52,404 nt of DNA from Phoronis australis. Lineage: Eukaryota; Phoronida; Phoronidae. Of the stretch, positions 41,387 through 52,404 are shown piece by piece (within the stretch, counting starts at the first letter, position 1; every line of letters begins with the position of its first letter). The position numbers and the translations under genes were made by a program. The stretch lies in NCBI GenBank assembly GCA_002633005.1, contig NMRA01000405.1:323247-375650 (forward strand), read 5' to 3'. The notes below the pieces were generated by a model. The model saw only the letters and a list, made by a program, of their open reading frames with translations. It searched no databases and was not told the DNA's origin.

Positions 41387-41627
41387 ATCGTAGGCCAAGT
41401 TTGCGACATAAGTCCAATGTTTTTGTTACAGTAATTATTCCTGGCATCTAATTGGTTGGTTTATTCCAGTAGTAACTATTTATTCCAGAAATGAATATTA
41501 ATTACAGTAATAAGTATTTATTACAGTGATTAGTCCTGGCTTCTGATTGGCTAAAGAATTATTACTGGAATAAAACGCGAATTATTACAGTAACAAATCG
41601 GACTTAAGTTGCACTTTGCCTACGATA
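41387..41627. mobile_element. Foldback MITE with ATCGTAGGC termini
   Basis: ATCGTAGGCCAAGTTTGCGA...CATAAGTCC on the left is matched by inverted GGACTTAAGTTGCACTTTGC and CTACGAT on the right. The inside is rich in ATTACAGTAATAATTCC-like units, also inverted. Confidence 0.75.
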
Positions 41628-42550
41628 AACGTACAAGTTTTACCCATGTGTAAGTTGTGATACGGGACACATCCGTAGGTGTCTGGGAAGGATTCCATAA
41701 CTATCTGATCCGACCAATACATCTGTGCGGTGGCCAGCACATGCAATACTATGTACAAATGGGGCACAAGCATACCTTATCCGCTCTGTATCCTGAATTG
41801 TCCTATGTATAGCACCCTTTCTCTGTGTGACGCAGAATTTCAGATGTATCGATAGTATTATTTATTATTCCTTGATTGTTACATTGGTATATGTGGATTG
41901 TTCATAAAATAACCATATACGAAACGTGTAGATGAAATAAACGTCTAAGAGTACACCTCAAAACGAGTTGTTTTTTATAATCTATTTTCGGTTCACATGC
42001 TGGCTGAAACTCTAGCGCTTTCGCTAGCACTTTCGATAACAGCAAAACGCCACCAATGTTAGCGGAAACAAGGGTCACCTTGGCTGGCTTTTTGCTGGAG
42101 GTTCAAATCCGAGTTACCTCGAAACTAGTGGTGTTTTTGCTTGCACTTTTCATAGCTGATTCGCTTACTTCAAAGGACACACATGCGCTTTATTTCATCA
42201 TCTCGGTGACACAGAATGAACGTGTCTAAGTCATTTTTGGTTTAAATGCGTTTCGGGTCGTGAGGACTGAAACGAACTAACCACTGGCGAAAAAACTCCT
42301 TCGCGAACAGCTCGTCTGAAAACGCCAGCGTTTTCGCTATCGTTTTAGCTTGTGAAACTCTGCTAGCATTTTCGCCACTTGAGAGCCCGGTGCAAGTTGC
42401 GGAAAAATAATGATCAATGCATTTGAGTTTTGAGTTAAAAAGTCCGTAAAAATCAGGTTGGCGTTAGGCTTGTGACGAATCATTGCGACAGTTGCGTGGG
42501 GAAACACGATCCGGCCCAGGAAACATCGAAAATCTCAGTTATGGGATAAA

Positions 42551-42847
42551 ATGACGAGTAAGGAAAGCCGACAACAGCCTAATTATCAGAAGCGCAAATG
42601 GCCACCTGTGATGTCACAAGACAATGTCATGCTTTTTTCTTTAAGTGTCCGTAATAGTCGTGCAGATAACTTTGACCAGATATCAGATAATACACGCTTG
42701 GGTGCTGGCTTACTGCGAGGTAGGAAACAACGGGTAACTGTTAATTCAGTTGAATATCTTTGTCAACAAGAAGGAGATCAGGAAATATATTTGCCATTAG
42801 GTGGATGTATGCAATGCAGATTGTCCCAATACAAATACGGAGTTTAA
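42551..42847 (+). CDS. Unrecognised 98-codon ORF, doubtful
   Basis: Open from an ATG with the segments MTSKESRQQPNYQKRKWPPV and NTRLGAGLLRGRKQRVTVNS. I do not recognise the product. It has no signal peptide or membrane segment, and no clear splice or polyA context. It may be a remnant of a mobile element or chance. Confidence 0.15.
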   Translation: MTSKESRQQPNYQKRKWPPVMSQDNVMLFSLSVRNSRADNFDQISDNTRLGAGLLRGRKQRVTVNSVEYLCQQEGDQEIYLPLGGCMQCRLSQYKYGV

Positions 42848-43000
42848 AAGAATACCGTTCCCGCGATTGTTTGGACAAGGATGTGGTCATCTTTGAACAT
42901 AGCTACCACCGAATCCGCCAATGGTATCTGGAAAAAATGTCATAGAGACTAAATCCAGAGGGAGTTTACCGCGACTGTGAGCAAATTGCCGAACGTCGGC

Positions 43001-43165
43001 ACTCTTCCGTAGAAATTGGTGATGAAAATTATACGTTTTCGTAGTGACTTTTAACCAAAATATCGAACTTTTCCGTAGAGACTTCAGACGAAAAAGATGC
43101 CTTTCGATCGTAGATATTTCGGGCGAAAAGATACCCTTTCGTAGAGAATCTGGCCGGAAAGTGGC
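43001..43165. repeat. Degenerate tandem repeat, about 35-bp period
   Basis: About five diverged units, each beginning near (C)TTTTCCGTAGAGA and ending in GAAAAGAT(A/G)CC-like sequence. Confidence 0.55.
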
Positions 43166-44194
43166 CCTTCAGGGTGACACATCCCTTATACACCACGTAT
43201 ATAACTACCCTCGAGCTTGCCCCCCTTCTCACCTGTTTGAATGCCCCCAACCGATGTAGATGCCCGAGGCTATCGCCATGTTGACCCCGACCCGAGACCC
43301 GCTATATCGTGAGAAAAAAAAAACACTCCCACAGTCCCGCCAGGTGGTCATGGGAGTGACCTACCACGACTGTCGCTTAAAAAGTGGCTCTTTTCAAATG
43401 CACATCTTTGTATAACCAGTATGTGGGAATGCCCCCGGGATTTTGGAAGACTGAAGAGGCCTAAATTTAAATACAACTTAGGCCCCCAGTTATCGTTCAT
43501 CCGCCACGCAATGACCGTCCTCTCTTTACCGGTTACAGTAAACGAAACCCTTGAAAAATGATCCCCACTAACACAGTGTGAACGGACTGACACGTTTTCA
43601 ACAACGACGATGGACCAAATCTTAACGTTGAAAATGTGGCTCCATTCATTTTTCCTCGGGGGTCAAGAACACAAAGTTAACAAAATGATCGAAATTACCC
43701 TTTCTGCTCACGTTTTTACAGATTTTTGTTTGGGATTTTGAAACGGATTCTGTAAAGAACAGTTCGAAATTGATGAGTTTCTACTAAAATGTGCATAAGA
43801 ACAAATTCACTACTTGAACGAATTCGCCATTTAGATTGAAAACGTGCTGTGTCCAAACCACAATGGTTCTGCGTCTTCGGAACACGCGCGCTTTCACGGT
43901 AACGTTTGCATTATCATAAGCGAAGCACTGCGTCCCCAACAACAATTCACAACAATTATTATTTGCTGAGACACCAACTAAATTGTGAATTCGTATAACA
44001 GTGATCTTTAATTTTTAGTCGTCCTTGTGTTAGATTGCTCCTCAATTTTCTGCCGTGTTCTTGTGTTCATGTCAAGTACTTATAATCTCACCTGTACCAC
44101 TGAAGTTCCGCATCGGATTACTTGCACTGTATTTTACCAAGAAGCAAATAGTGAAGTGAACACTTTCGAGGAACTTGACTGACTTCACTGAGTC

Positions 44195-45380
44195 ATGCGC
44201 GCACCCAGCCTAAATTTTCTGATATGCGCACCTTTTACTGAAAGAAATCAACGAGAACTAAAAAAAAACAAAAAACGGGCCTACTAGATTCAGGCCCACG
44301 AATTTTGCATCCCCGCCGACTTCACGTGGATTTTGTGGACTTTTGTCTCGTTCAATCGATCGGAATTTTTGTTTCACTGAGGCGGACCTTTTTGCCTAAT
44401 TCGCCAAACTTGGGGGGGGGGNGGGCTCAGTTGAGCCTCCCCAGCCCCCCCTCCCTCCTGGGTGCGCCCATGTGAATGCAATCTGTTTCTTCATGTGAAG
44501 GTCTTTTCTACGATCATTTCTCTGTCAGATGAACAGTGGCCAAATCAGAGGAGTTTTATGGTATACAACGTGGTATACCCTGTCAAATCGTGTAGGCTGG
44601 CTACATTGCTCAGAAAAGCGATTCATAACAGAGAGAACAATCATAATTCGTATAGCACTGTCTTGTATTATTTAATTATCAGCAGTCGGAGGAGAGAGAG
44701 GAGGATTTTCCCACTGTAGCCATTTGTATCATTTCCATGGAACTCGACAAGTTTGCAATTTTAAAAGCACCTGACACACGTCATTCGCACTCTTTGTTCT
44801 AAGATAGTCTTTTATCGCAACCTGCGAATTCACTTGTTTTTATCTAACTTAATGGGAATCAGACAGAAGTCTGGACACCCACCATGTTTTCGATATTTAC
44901 TGAGGCTCGAGGCTTACGCTGCTGTAAGACAGGCCCTGAATAAATGAACATTCTTGAATTCGTGTAAAAAAGAAAACGTATTACAAATCATCGAAATCAA
45001 ACAGTAAAGTCGTCGTTTGTATTTTTGAAGAAACTGTTCGCAACTTCTTCCATTTCTGGAATTCGTTAGGCCGGACGAACCATGGTTCACCATTTCTGAG
45101 ATTGAAACTGATTCACGTTTATGGCGCATGCACGCTTCCAAGGGGGCTGTGCCTTGGGGGCTCGAATGAGCCTCCCATTTGGCGAAGTGGATAAAAAGGT
45201 CCGCCTCAGGGTAATAAAAAGTCAGAGAAAACGACACAAAAAGTCCACTAAAAAGGCACAGCAGTTCACAGACCTGAAGGTGGTACCCTTTTTTTAGTTG
45301 TCCCGCTTTTTTGTTAGCAAAAGGTCCACTTTGTCAGAGATTCGAGCCCCCCATATTAAAGGCTTGGTGCACGCATGTGA
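44195..45380. mobile_element. Large foldback element with long inverted arms
   Basis: The left arm (44195-44470) and right arm (about 45115-45380) are inverted, diverged copies. Matching landmarks are GAGGCGGACCTTTTTGCC with its partner AAAAAGGTCCGCCTC, TTCGCCAAA with TTTGGCGAA, and GCGCACCCAGCC with GGCTTGGTGCACGC. The left arm contains a G-run with one ambiguous base (N at 44422). Confidence 0.65.
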
Positions 45381-46711
45381 CGTGATCGGTAACTAAATTT
45401 GATTGTCAGATGGTGCAAAAACTCTGGGTTTCGACTTGTACGTCGTTATTTTAAACATTGCACACAATCCCTCATTTTGACATACTGGTACACGTATTCG
45501 ACACACTCAGGCAAACGCTTTTGGACACTCGTCAAATGTACTTCAACGACATTCTTTTCCGTTCATTTATAAAAAATCTGATAAAATAAAGTTAATACAA
45601 AACAGTTTAACCAAAATTTCTTTCCAAATGATACTCTTTCAACGGTTTATTATTTATTACAACATAAACTATATTTAACGTTTAAGAGGGCTGGAACGCG
45701 ATAAACAGACTAAATTGTAATATTGAAAGTGGTTCTCTACCACAGAAACAAATTAACCTACTCACTAGGTATTTTTAGGGTTTGTTCGTAAAGATTTTTA
45801 ATTTCTGTTGATATCAAAGCATTTTATTTTAGTTTCAAATTTCAAAAAAAAAAAAACGATTTGTCAACTGCTGGCTACTTCGTCGACATTTCTCTCACAA
45901 GATAAAGCACGTTTCCTTAGGTGGTATGACAAGACACAGACATAGCACATTTCTCCTACATGGAAATTGTGAGCTTTGACTTCGAGCGACTTCAAGCAAT
46001 TCACTGACTGTGAGCGCATGCGCGCATTTGACTTAAGCAGCAGGGAGATTAGAAACTCTGTGGTAACCACAGTTTTCCTTCGCGGGTATTTAAAAATCGT
46101 GGATTTTGTGACTTTATTCTGGACATTTCCGCACGGGGAAAGTAAATTACTCCGTACTAGACGTTGCGAGATGGTACTTTCGTCAGGAATTGTTCAAAAA
46201 CTATTTATTTTTGACGAGGTTTCGCGTTCCATGTCTCTTTTAAATGTCCGATCAGAAGGTGGACAACATTGAAAAATCACACGTGATTAGCGCTCATGAC
46301 GTCTGATCTGCCTTCTTACCGTCTGTCTACGAGACAGTCAGAAGACTACGAACATTTAATACGACGTAATTTCTTGTGGTTAGGCTCTGAATATTAGCAT
46401 TTTTTAATTGAATATGCTTAAAGCGGTTGACCTTTATTCTTATCAGACGTTCCATCTGCCTTATAAAACTTCCACGTCCAAATGTGGGGTAAATTTTAAG
46501 AGTGGTGCACTAACAAAGTGGCTGTAATGTTCAGTGAATGTCATTCACACGACTTGTAAAATTTAGTGTTTAATAAAACGCAGTTGTACAAGGGGCTGTG
46601 TCTTTCGATTTGCGAGACACATTCTATGGTGAAAACAGAGGAAAGAGCTGTGTCTTTCATGTGTTGAACTATCGCACCTTATCAATCCTTCGTCATCCAC
46701 CCGTGCGTCCA

Positions 46712-46718
46712 TTTATAA
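46712..46718 (+). promoter_or_regulatory. TATA-like box for the GM2A-like gene
   Basis: TTTATAA lies 38 bases before the start codon. If used, transcription would begin only about 10-15 bases before the ATG, so the leader would be very short, or the true start lies further upstream. Confidence 0.35.
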
Positions 46719-46755
46719 CTCGCTAATTCACGCAGAAGATCACTCAGAGAGAATC

Positions 46756-46846
46756 ATGACTGGACTTACCTTCGCACTGTTTCTTGCGTTCAACATAGCC
46801 TACGCGGCTAGAACCTCGTACAAGACTATCCAGTATTCCAACTGCG
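46756..46846 (+). CDS. GM2A: GM2A-like exon 1, signal peptide
   Basis: Encodes the signal peptide and RTSYKTIQYSNC with a split next codon. The start is chosen because it gives a hydrophobic leader directly ahead of the conserved first Cys. Donor GTAAGA. Confidence 0.88.
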
Positions 46847-49800
46847 GTAAGAATCACACTGATGTACAAAAATATGGAATTTGTTGATTATAGGGCAGAA
46901 AAAGTTTTTGATAAATTTGAACTCTTGGAAAATAGTATGGAAACTTCCGAGGCGTTTTTTAGTGTCCTTAGAACCGACTTTTCAGAATATGAAGTATTCT
47001 GCTTCTTCAGCTGTAAACTGCTTTATAGACAACGGTGACGTCAAAAACAGGCATCTTGTGTTCATCATCAACTCTTCCGTCAGTAGGCTGCAACACTATA
47101 CCGACCATACATGTATGTACGCTATGTCTTGGGTGGGCAGGCGTCTACGTGCAGACAACTGGTAACAATTGAAGAGAAAGAAGACAAACAGAGGTACTTC
47201 GACGTTCATAGGCAGGTCCAGAGGGGAGGGGGGCAAGGGGGTCCGGTCGGACCCCTTTCCCCCTTGACGTTAGTGATATCAAACCTAGAATTGTTGACTT
47301 AGACCGCCTTTCAAAAATCCTGGATCCCCTGAAGTAAGGTGTAAAAGCTATCAGTTACGTGGCAGTAATGAGTTAAGTACTGACGAAAGCTTTACACACT
47401 GTCACCGTGATACATTCTTTAACACGATTGGTTACGAAAGCAGAAAAATCAGGAACCCCATCTGGGAATCGAGCCACAGGTCTCTAGATTGCCGGTCTAG
47501 TGTTTTCACTACTGGCCAACCTCAGCGTCTATATATTTACTATATGGTTACGAAAGCAGTAGACAAAAATTGTTTACAAGGCAAGTAACCATCTACACGT
47601 ACTCGTCCTTCGCTTACTCCTGTACTACTTACGTTGTAACATATTCTAGTGTGGTATACCTCAATGCGTCCCTGAGTAAGTAGTTTAAACCTGAAAACAC
47701 TACATGGCTGCCGTCTTAAAAAACAACATGTTGGTGAATATTGACTTCAAAGTTCAAGCCATGGGAACGCATACATGTAGGCCTACCTTGTCCCCAGGTG
47801 CGTGTAGTACATCTCTGCAACGTTATGGAAATCAAGCAAACTAACATCTTCTTTCTGCATTATTCAGATACAAACGCTCCAATAAGAGTGAATACTGTAG
47901 ATGTCTCTCCAATGCCCGTCGGTATTCCGGGCGAGTTTGAACTCTCCTTCGATGCCTCTGTTACCCGGGACATTCAGGGACCCGCCAGTCTTGAGTTGAA
48001 AATAAACAAAGAGAAATTAATATTTTCTCCCAAAATCCCATGTCTTGCCAAAGTGGGATCCTGGTAAGTGTTTATTTTCTGCTTAATTTTATGTGTAAAC
48101 TCTCACACTTTCATTATGCTCTTAAAAACGGTACTACTAATTATCTATTACCCTCGTAAACATTTTGAAGTTTGAAGAAAAATTGAAACCTNTTTTATAA
48201 ATTTAAAAAAATTAATAGTAAAATAACGAGAGTATGTACATGGCTGTAATTTACGAAAAGAGTTAATTTTAGTGATATCTTTCGATTGGCAAAGCTCAAC
48301 TTGTGATCTAAGCAGGCGAAAGTCAAGGAAATAGTGACTTTAAAAATCTGCTTAATTGGCACCGGTGAATAACAGACGAGGAGGATAAATCGACAGCTGT
48401 GGGTTCGGAGTTTTTTGTCAATGGGGAGTTTTAAATGAATAAACCTTATATTACCTTGGGTAATTTTGGCTGCAGTACAGGAAACGACAAAGCCTTTGTT
48501 TATAAAATTGTAGTGTTAGACTACATTTAAATTGCACCACTTCCGTCTGTGTTGTATTCACTTCAGGAATTGTCGAGTTTTACTGCACTCGCTCACGTGG
48601 TTAGAGATGTCCAATTTAGTAAAATATATGTTTAACAGTGCCGGTCACATAGAGATTGTTCAAAGTTAGAAATATTGGGTATTCATATTTTTACATGTAA
48701 TTTTCATTATATAGTTGTATTCTAGTCTTTAGGCTTTAATTGTAATTCTCTATAAGTACACTAACATATAAAGTGTTCTTTAGTGGATCAGCGAAAGGTA
48801 GAAGTTTTCCTTGATGGTGAATATTTTATGTACCAAGGTTTATTTTTCAAAGCAATATTTTCGAAATTGCATTTAAGTTAACAAATCTCTCCATCTCTCA
48901 ATTGGAATATTGTTTACGCAATTATAGACCAATTGGTCACATAATATGACCAATATGCAGTGACTGAAGTGTGCGATCTCATTATATATTTGTCGTCAAT
49001 GAAACTATACCTCTGTATTGGAGGCTCTGCCAGGTTTTGCATTTATAACGAACTTGTATTCCAAATAGCAAATACGATGACGTCTGCACACTTCTGGACC
49101 AAATGGAGTCTGAAACGGCGTCAAAAGACATGGCTGTCCAGATTAAGTCAATGGTTAAGGAGCAATTAGGGATGACGCAGATATGTCCTCTGAAAGCCGG
49201 TGATTACACTGTCAGCAAGGCCAAGTTTAAGGTGCAGGGTGTATCAAAACTCCTGTCAATGTTCGCCTCAGTAAGTAGGAACCGGAACGTTCAAATGTGA
49301 ATGGGTGGGCGCATGTAGTCACGTACTTATGCAAATAGGTTTCGGTGCGACCACTGATTGAAGACTGGTTCGAGTTAACCCCTTTATTAATCTCGAGTGT
49401 AAGTTCACAAGTGTACGCAAACAAAATGCCCAGCATAACGTCCGTTCTATGTTCCAGTCAGTGCTGCGAAGCCTTGACATGTGACAAACTTCTGTTACAC
49501 AGTTACACTCGCCGATTCATTAACCTGCTGTCTCTATAGATGTCTGTGGGTCTCTATTGACTAACACTATAACTGGTGATTCTTTAATTGCAATTCAATT
49601 TTACCTGTAATTATATAGCTTTAACTCATCTTCAACTCTACTGTCACCGATCCTTGCCTGCCGTAGTGGGTATTTATAGTCTCTTACAATGTTCTATTCA
49701 CTTCAAGCGCATTCCATAACTTTCCGGAATTTACCCAATCCTTCTACAAACATATACTAGGCTCTGGATTGTTCCAGGCTACGGTTCTATTTTAGCCATT

Positions 49801-50619
49801 TATATACTGGAATCTACTAGAATGTGCTATAGTGTTGTATTGTAAATACAGCACATCATCACTGGCCTGACCTCATAGGTGCTAGTAAACAGACAGAATA
49901 GCAAAAATACAACTTATGGAACTAAATCAATGTCAGTCTACTTCTGACATCGAGGGGGATCTTCTGTTAGGGTGGGGTTATCGTCCAAGGCGCTATTAAT
50001 CAATCTGCTGTCGTGCATCATAAGTGTGACCGTTTAAGTCTCTATGTTAATGGTATAATGCCATTTGCAACTAGCTGGCCCGTGTAGTGTGGGAAGAACA
50101 TTATACGTTTGGTGCTACAGCCCAGTAACGCCGTAACTCTGATCAGCTTCTTTTCTTTGGAAACGCGCCAACTGAAATGACTAAGCGATAACACTGCCTG
50201 CAAGCTTTGGACGCGCGCGCAATGGCTCCTTGCCCTGAATTGCGTCTATTCGATATTCGAATAGGGAGGAGGGACATCTCATTGGGCGATTCAGGGTGAC
50301 CTTTGACAGAACAGAACCAGGGGAGAAAGCAGCAGAACTGATGACGACCAAACAGAAGAGTTAATGAATAGCAAAGGCTAAGCCTACTACTATATGATGT
50401 GGCTACTTACTTTTCTAGTCAAGCTTGCTACGTGTTTATGTTTATATTTGCCGGTTCGCCGTAATGACTAGTCTATTGCATACCTAATTTCTCACTTGCA
50501 TACTCTTCCAGGGCGACTATAAAGCCAACATACTAGTTAAAGACCAGTCTGGAACGCTAATGTGCTTGGACGTGAAATTGTCAGTTGAAGACAAGGGAAA
50601 GTTATTCCCTGGAAAATAA
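46756..50619 (+). CDS. GM2A: Ganglioside GM2 activator-like secreted ML-domain protein, complete
   Basis: Four exons: 46756-46846, 47868-48063, 49069-49270, 50512-50619. Phases join to 198 residues (human GM2A is 193). Residues 1-18 are a signal peptide (MTGLTFALFLAFNIAYAA). The rest is an ML (E1/DerP2) domain with landmarks NCGD-like start at Cys30, KIPCLAKVGSC at 86-96, DDVCTLLD at 99-106, CPLKAGDYTVSKAKFKV from 135, and GDYKANILVKDQSGTLMCLD from 164. Six cysteines (30, 89, 96, 102, 135, 181) correspond to three of the four human disulfides; the pair inside the 112-138 loop is absent. No N-glycosylation sequon is visible. GM2A lifts GM2 ganglioside from lysosomal membranes for beta-hexosaminidase A. 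Invertebrate homologues may bind other lipids. NPC2 is the main alternative, but the GDY...LGC/LMC ending fits GM2A better. Confidence 0.9.
46847..47867 (+). other. GM2A-like intron 1 with a small SINE
   Basis: Apart from the tRNA-like retroposon at 47444-47544 I see nothing recognisable. ORFs at 46881-47302 lack family motifs. Confidence 0.7.
47444..47544 (-). mobile_element. tRNA-like SINE or retroposed tRNA with 15-bp TSD
   Basis: On the minus strand: A-box-like GTTGGCCAGTAGTGAA, an anticodon-arm-like ACTAGACCGGCAATCTAGAG, B box GGCTCGATTCC, and a T-run at the 3' end. It is flanked by exact TGGTTACGAAAGCAG duplications at 47429-47443 and 47545-47559. At 101 bp it is little more than a tRNA plus tail. 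A functional tRNA is unlikely because of mismatched arms. Confidence 0.85.
47868..48063 (+). CDS. GM2A: GM2A-like exon 2
   Basis: Reads (D)TNAPIRVNTVDVSPMPVGIP, GEFELSFDASVTRD, ... KIPCLAKVGS and a split Cys. Acceptor TTATTCAG, donor GTAAGT. The last Cys codon is completed by exon 3. Confidence 0.93.
48064..49068 (+). other. GM2A-like intron 2
   Basis: AT-rich, with one ambiguous base at 48192. Nothing else recognisable. Confidence 0.6.
49069..49270 (+). CDS. GM2A: GM2A-like exon 3
   Basis: Completes Cys96, then KYDDVCTLLDQMESETASKD, MAVQIKSMVKEQLGMT, QICPLKAGDYTVSKAKFKVQ and GVSKLLSMFAS. Donor GTAAGT. Confidence 0.94.
49271..50511 (+). other. GM2A-like intron 3
   Basis: No repeat or coding signal that I can support. 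Confidence 0.6.
50512..50619 (+). CDS. GM2A: GM2A-like exon 4 and stop
   Basis: Reads GDYKANILVKDQSGTLMCLD, VKLSVEDKGKLFPGK, TAA. GDY..N/RI and the final Cys match the C-terminal strand of GM2A. Confidence 0.95.
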   Translation, partial: GDYKANILVKDQSGTLMCLDVKLSVEDKGKLFPGK

Positions 50620-50689
50620 ATTGACCAAGACGACAGAGAATGGAACTTGCATTAGTTTGCTTGATTGACTGTTCAGTTTGTTTGTGGGA

Positions 50690-50695
50690 AATAAA
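50690..50695 (+). terminator. GM2A: Polyadenylation signal of the GM2A-like gene
   Basis: AATAAA 70 bases after the stop codon, in a short T-rich 3' UTR. Confidence 0.75.
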
Positions 50696-52404
50696 ATGTT
50701 ATTCATACAACCAAGAAAACTATTACTTTTGAAGAGTGTAGTCAGGTATATTTTGGCCTCCAGGTGAAAAATGTCGGTTTTAAGGCTGCGTCCATTCGTT
50801 TTAATCGTTTTGAGTCGATACCAACACATTTTAAAGCGGACGAAAGCTCGCCTTATGATTACACGTACATGTAAAAAGGCGCCAATTGTCACGGAACCCA
50901 GATCACTACGGTCGGAAAATTCTAGTTACTGCCATCTTAATAGGTCTTCCAAGTTGTCCCATAGACTTTAGGCCGCATGGGTCAATTCGCACATGCTCAC
51001 GTTTTTCTAAATGCTCCATGACCGAATTCAATCAGTCCTAGCGCCAATGTTTCACCTAATTTCTGCTTCTTACCGCTTACTACTGAAGTCTTTTGATGGA
51101 ACATACACAGAACACACGGCGCACTGAAGTTTCTCTCATCTCAATCCATCATAATGTGCATCGGAGGTTGATAAGAAAAGTTATGGACAGAATCTTATGT
51201 GCTAGAGGAAATCCTAAACTTGACTGACGTGACCGTGTTGCCGAGAAAACATGTTAAAAACGGAAATTGTGCTTTTGCTACATCAGGTGTCTCGTACAAT
51301 TTTTGAACACATGAGAACATGTGCCAATCTTCATTGACAAAGCGTTATTTACTGCACAACGAATTCTATTGAAGACGACACCGACGACGGGGATGACATC
51401 CATCCGGGTGATAGACAGTAATTAGATTGGCATTTTCTTGTGCATATTCGAATTGAAATCAAACAGTTGACTTTCTCAGATCATTTAATCTCATTATAAA
51501 TTCGATTACATGAATGAATGTCCATGCACTCAAATATACATGCGGCACACACAGATCATAACTACAAGCATTTTGTTTGCGCTATTCATTTCGGCAATCC
51601 TGAACATCTATTACGCAGACACACTTTGTAGGCGAAGTACTGAATTTCGTGTTTCCTGGGCATTTGTGAATAACGCCAGGAGATGCTGGATGATTTAAGT
51701 AGTCGCGCTGTTCGAAGTGTGAACAGTTCAGCTTGGAAATGTAAACATTTCCTTGCATCACGCAACATCTTTTTGACTGTAGGCACTTCATGATTGGAGC
51801 TGAAACAGACAAAAACACTTTGGGATCTAGCAAACAACGAGCACCAACCCGCTAAAAGTTGGCATTTCCTTTGATGCAAAAGACTCTTGATCTTATGGGA
51901 ACTAAACAATGCATATTTTTTCGATAACTACTTGTTCTGAGGAATGGCAGCTGTCCCATTTCGGGAAAATTGCGCCACAAAGACCTGATCGCCGTCTGGT
52001 GGACGAGTGAATTTCAATATGGTGCAGCTATTTCGAAAGTCATCTATTGCTGCGGCGATGCTGACTAATATTCATTGGGCGGCTCATTACATAGTATTAC
52101 TTATGGTGGCACTGAATAGTTAGGTTGTGGCCGCGGTCAATTTGCACTCCCAAAATGTTAAAATCTAGGGCTAGGCCAGGCTTGGGGGCATTTTTCAATT
52201 AGGTATTGTGTGTAGGCCAAGTGAATATTTTTTTGTTGTATTTGTGAACATGCTGGGAATGAAAAAAGGCCAGTTTCTCGGCTGTAGCTGCACTCTTCTT
52301 CAAGATGGTGGCCCCCTGTTGCAGTTGTGCATTGCTGTGTAGCAACTGAGAAATTGGCCGCGATTTCAGGTAGCCCTCAAACAAGCCAGATTTGCAAAAA
52401 AACT
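50696..52404. other. Intergenic tail of window
   Basis: Short ORFs only. A hairpin pairs GGCCAGTTTCTCGGCTGTAG (from 52268) with CAACTGAGAAATTGGCC (to 52359), enclosing CAAGATGGTGGCC. No gene was recognised. Confidence 0.55.

Larger units (their letters stand above)
37915..46755. other. Intergenic region between DNAJC7 and GM2A-like gene
   Basis: About 8.8 kb. The first part is DNAJC7 3' UTR. The rest holds a SINE tail fragment, a MITE, a degenerate tandem repeat and a large foldback element listed separately. Other ORFs are short and lack family motifs. Confidence 0.7.

Noticed and set aside
47444-47544. Functional tRNA gene
   Set aside because: Arms are poorly paired and exact 15-bp flanking duplications indicate retroposition.

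Overview
This is a eukaryotic (animal) genomic window. It holds three intron-rich protein-coding genes with GT-AG introns that I could read exon by exon, set in AT-rich, repeat-dense non-coding DNA. The gene families (eIF5-mimic protein, DNAJC7, GM2 activator), THAP-domain remnants, tRNA-derived SINEs, foldback MITEs and minisatellites suggest an invertebrate metazoan. A marine deuterostome (hemichordate, echinoderm or cephalochordate) is my guess; the sequence alone does not fix the species.

Layout. 1-3106: minisatellite, a decayed THAP domain and a 1-kb DNA transposon; this is the 3' side of the first gene and its last exons lie outside the window. 3107-16360 (minus strand): nine exons of a BZW1/BZW2-type eIF5-mimic protein (295 residues visible, C-terminal W2 domain mostly missing). 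Its introns contain three stretches of a dispersed repeat carrying CTCF-like motifs. 16361-17390: head-to-head intergenic region with a single CTCF-like motif. 17391-37914 (plus strand): a complete 13-exon DNAJC7 gene encoding 501 residues (TPR repeats plus C-terminal J domain). Its introns contain nested foldback MITEs, a hAT-like element, a TTAA-flanked Kolobok-like element, SINEs with clear target-site duplications, and several minisatellites. 37915-46755: intergenic, with MITE/foldback elements and no convincing gene. 46756-50619 (plus strand): a complete four-exon secreted GM2-activator-like (ML domain) gene of 198 residues. 50620-52404: intergenic.

The three genes are not an operon or pathway. 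BZW/5MP acts in translation initiation, DNAJC7 in Hsp70/Hsp90 client transfer, and GM2A in lysosomal glycolipid handling. The BZW-DNAJC7 pair is divergent and may share a bidirectional promoter.

The most interesting signal is the dispersed repeat family (3605-4946, 7120-7728, 8150-9232 on plus; 30023-31937 on minus). Its copies carry many versions of a motif matching the CTCF consensus at up to 16 of 19 positions. Single CTCF-like motifs also occur outside the repeat, at the divergent promoter and downstream of DNAJC7. A second point is a cut-and-paste element family with CAGGGCTTGGAAT termini and consistent 6-bp target duplications.
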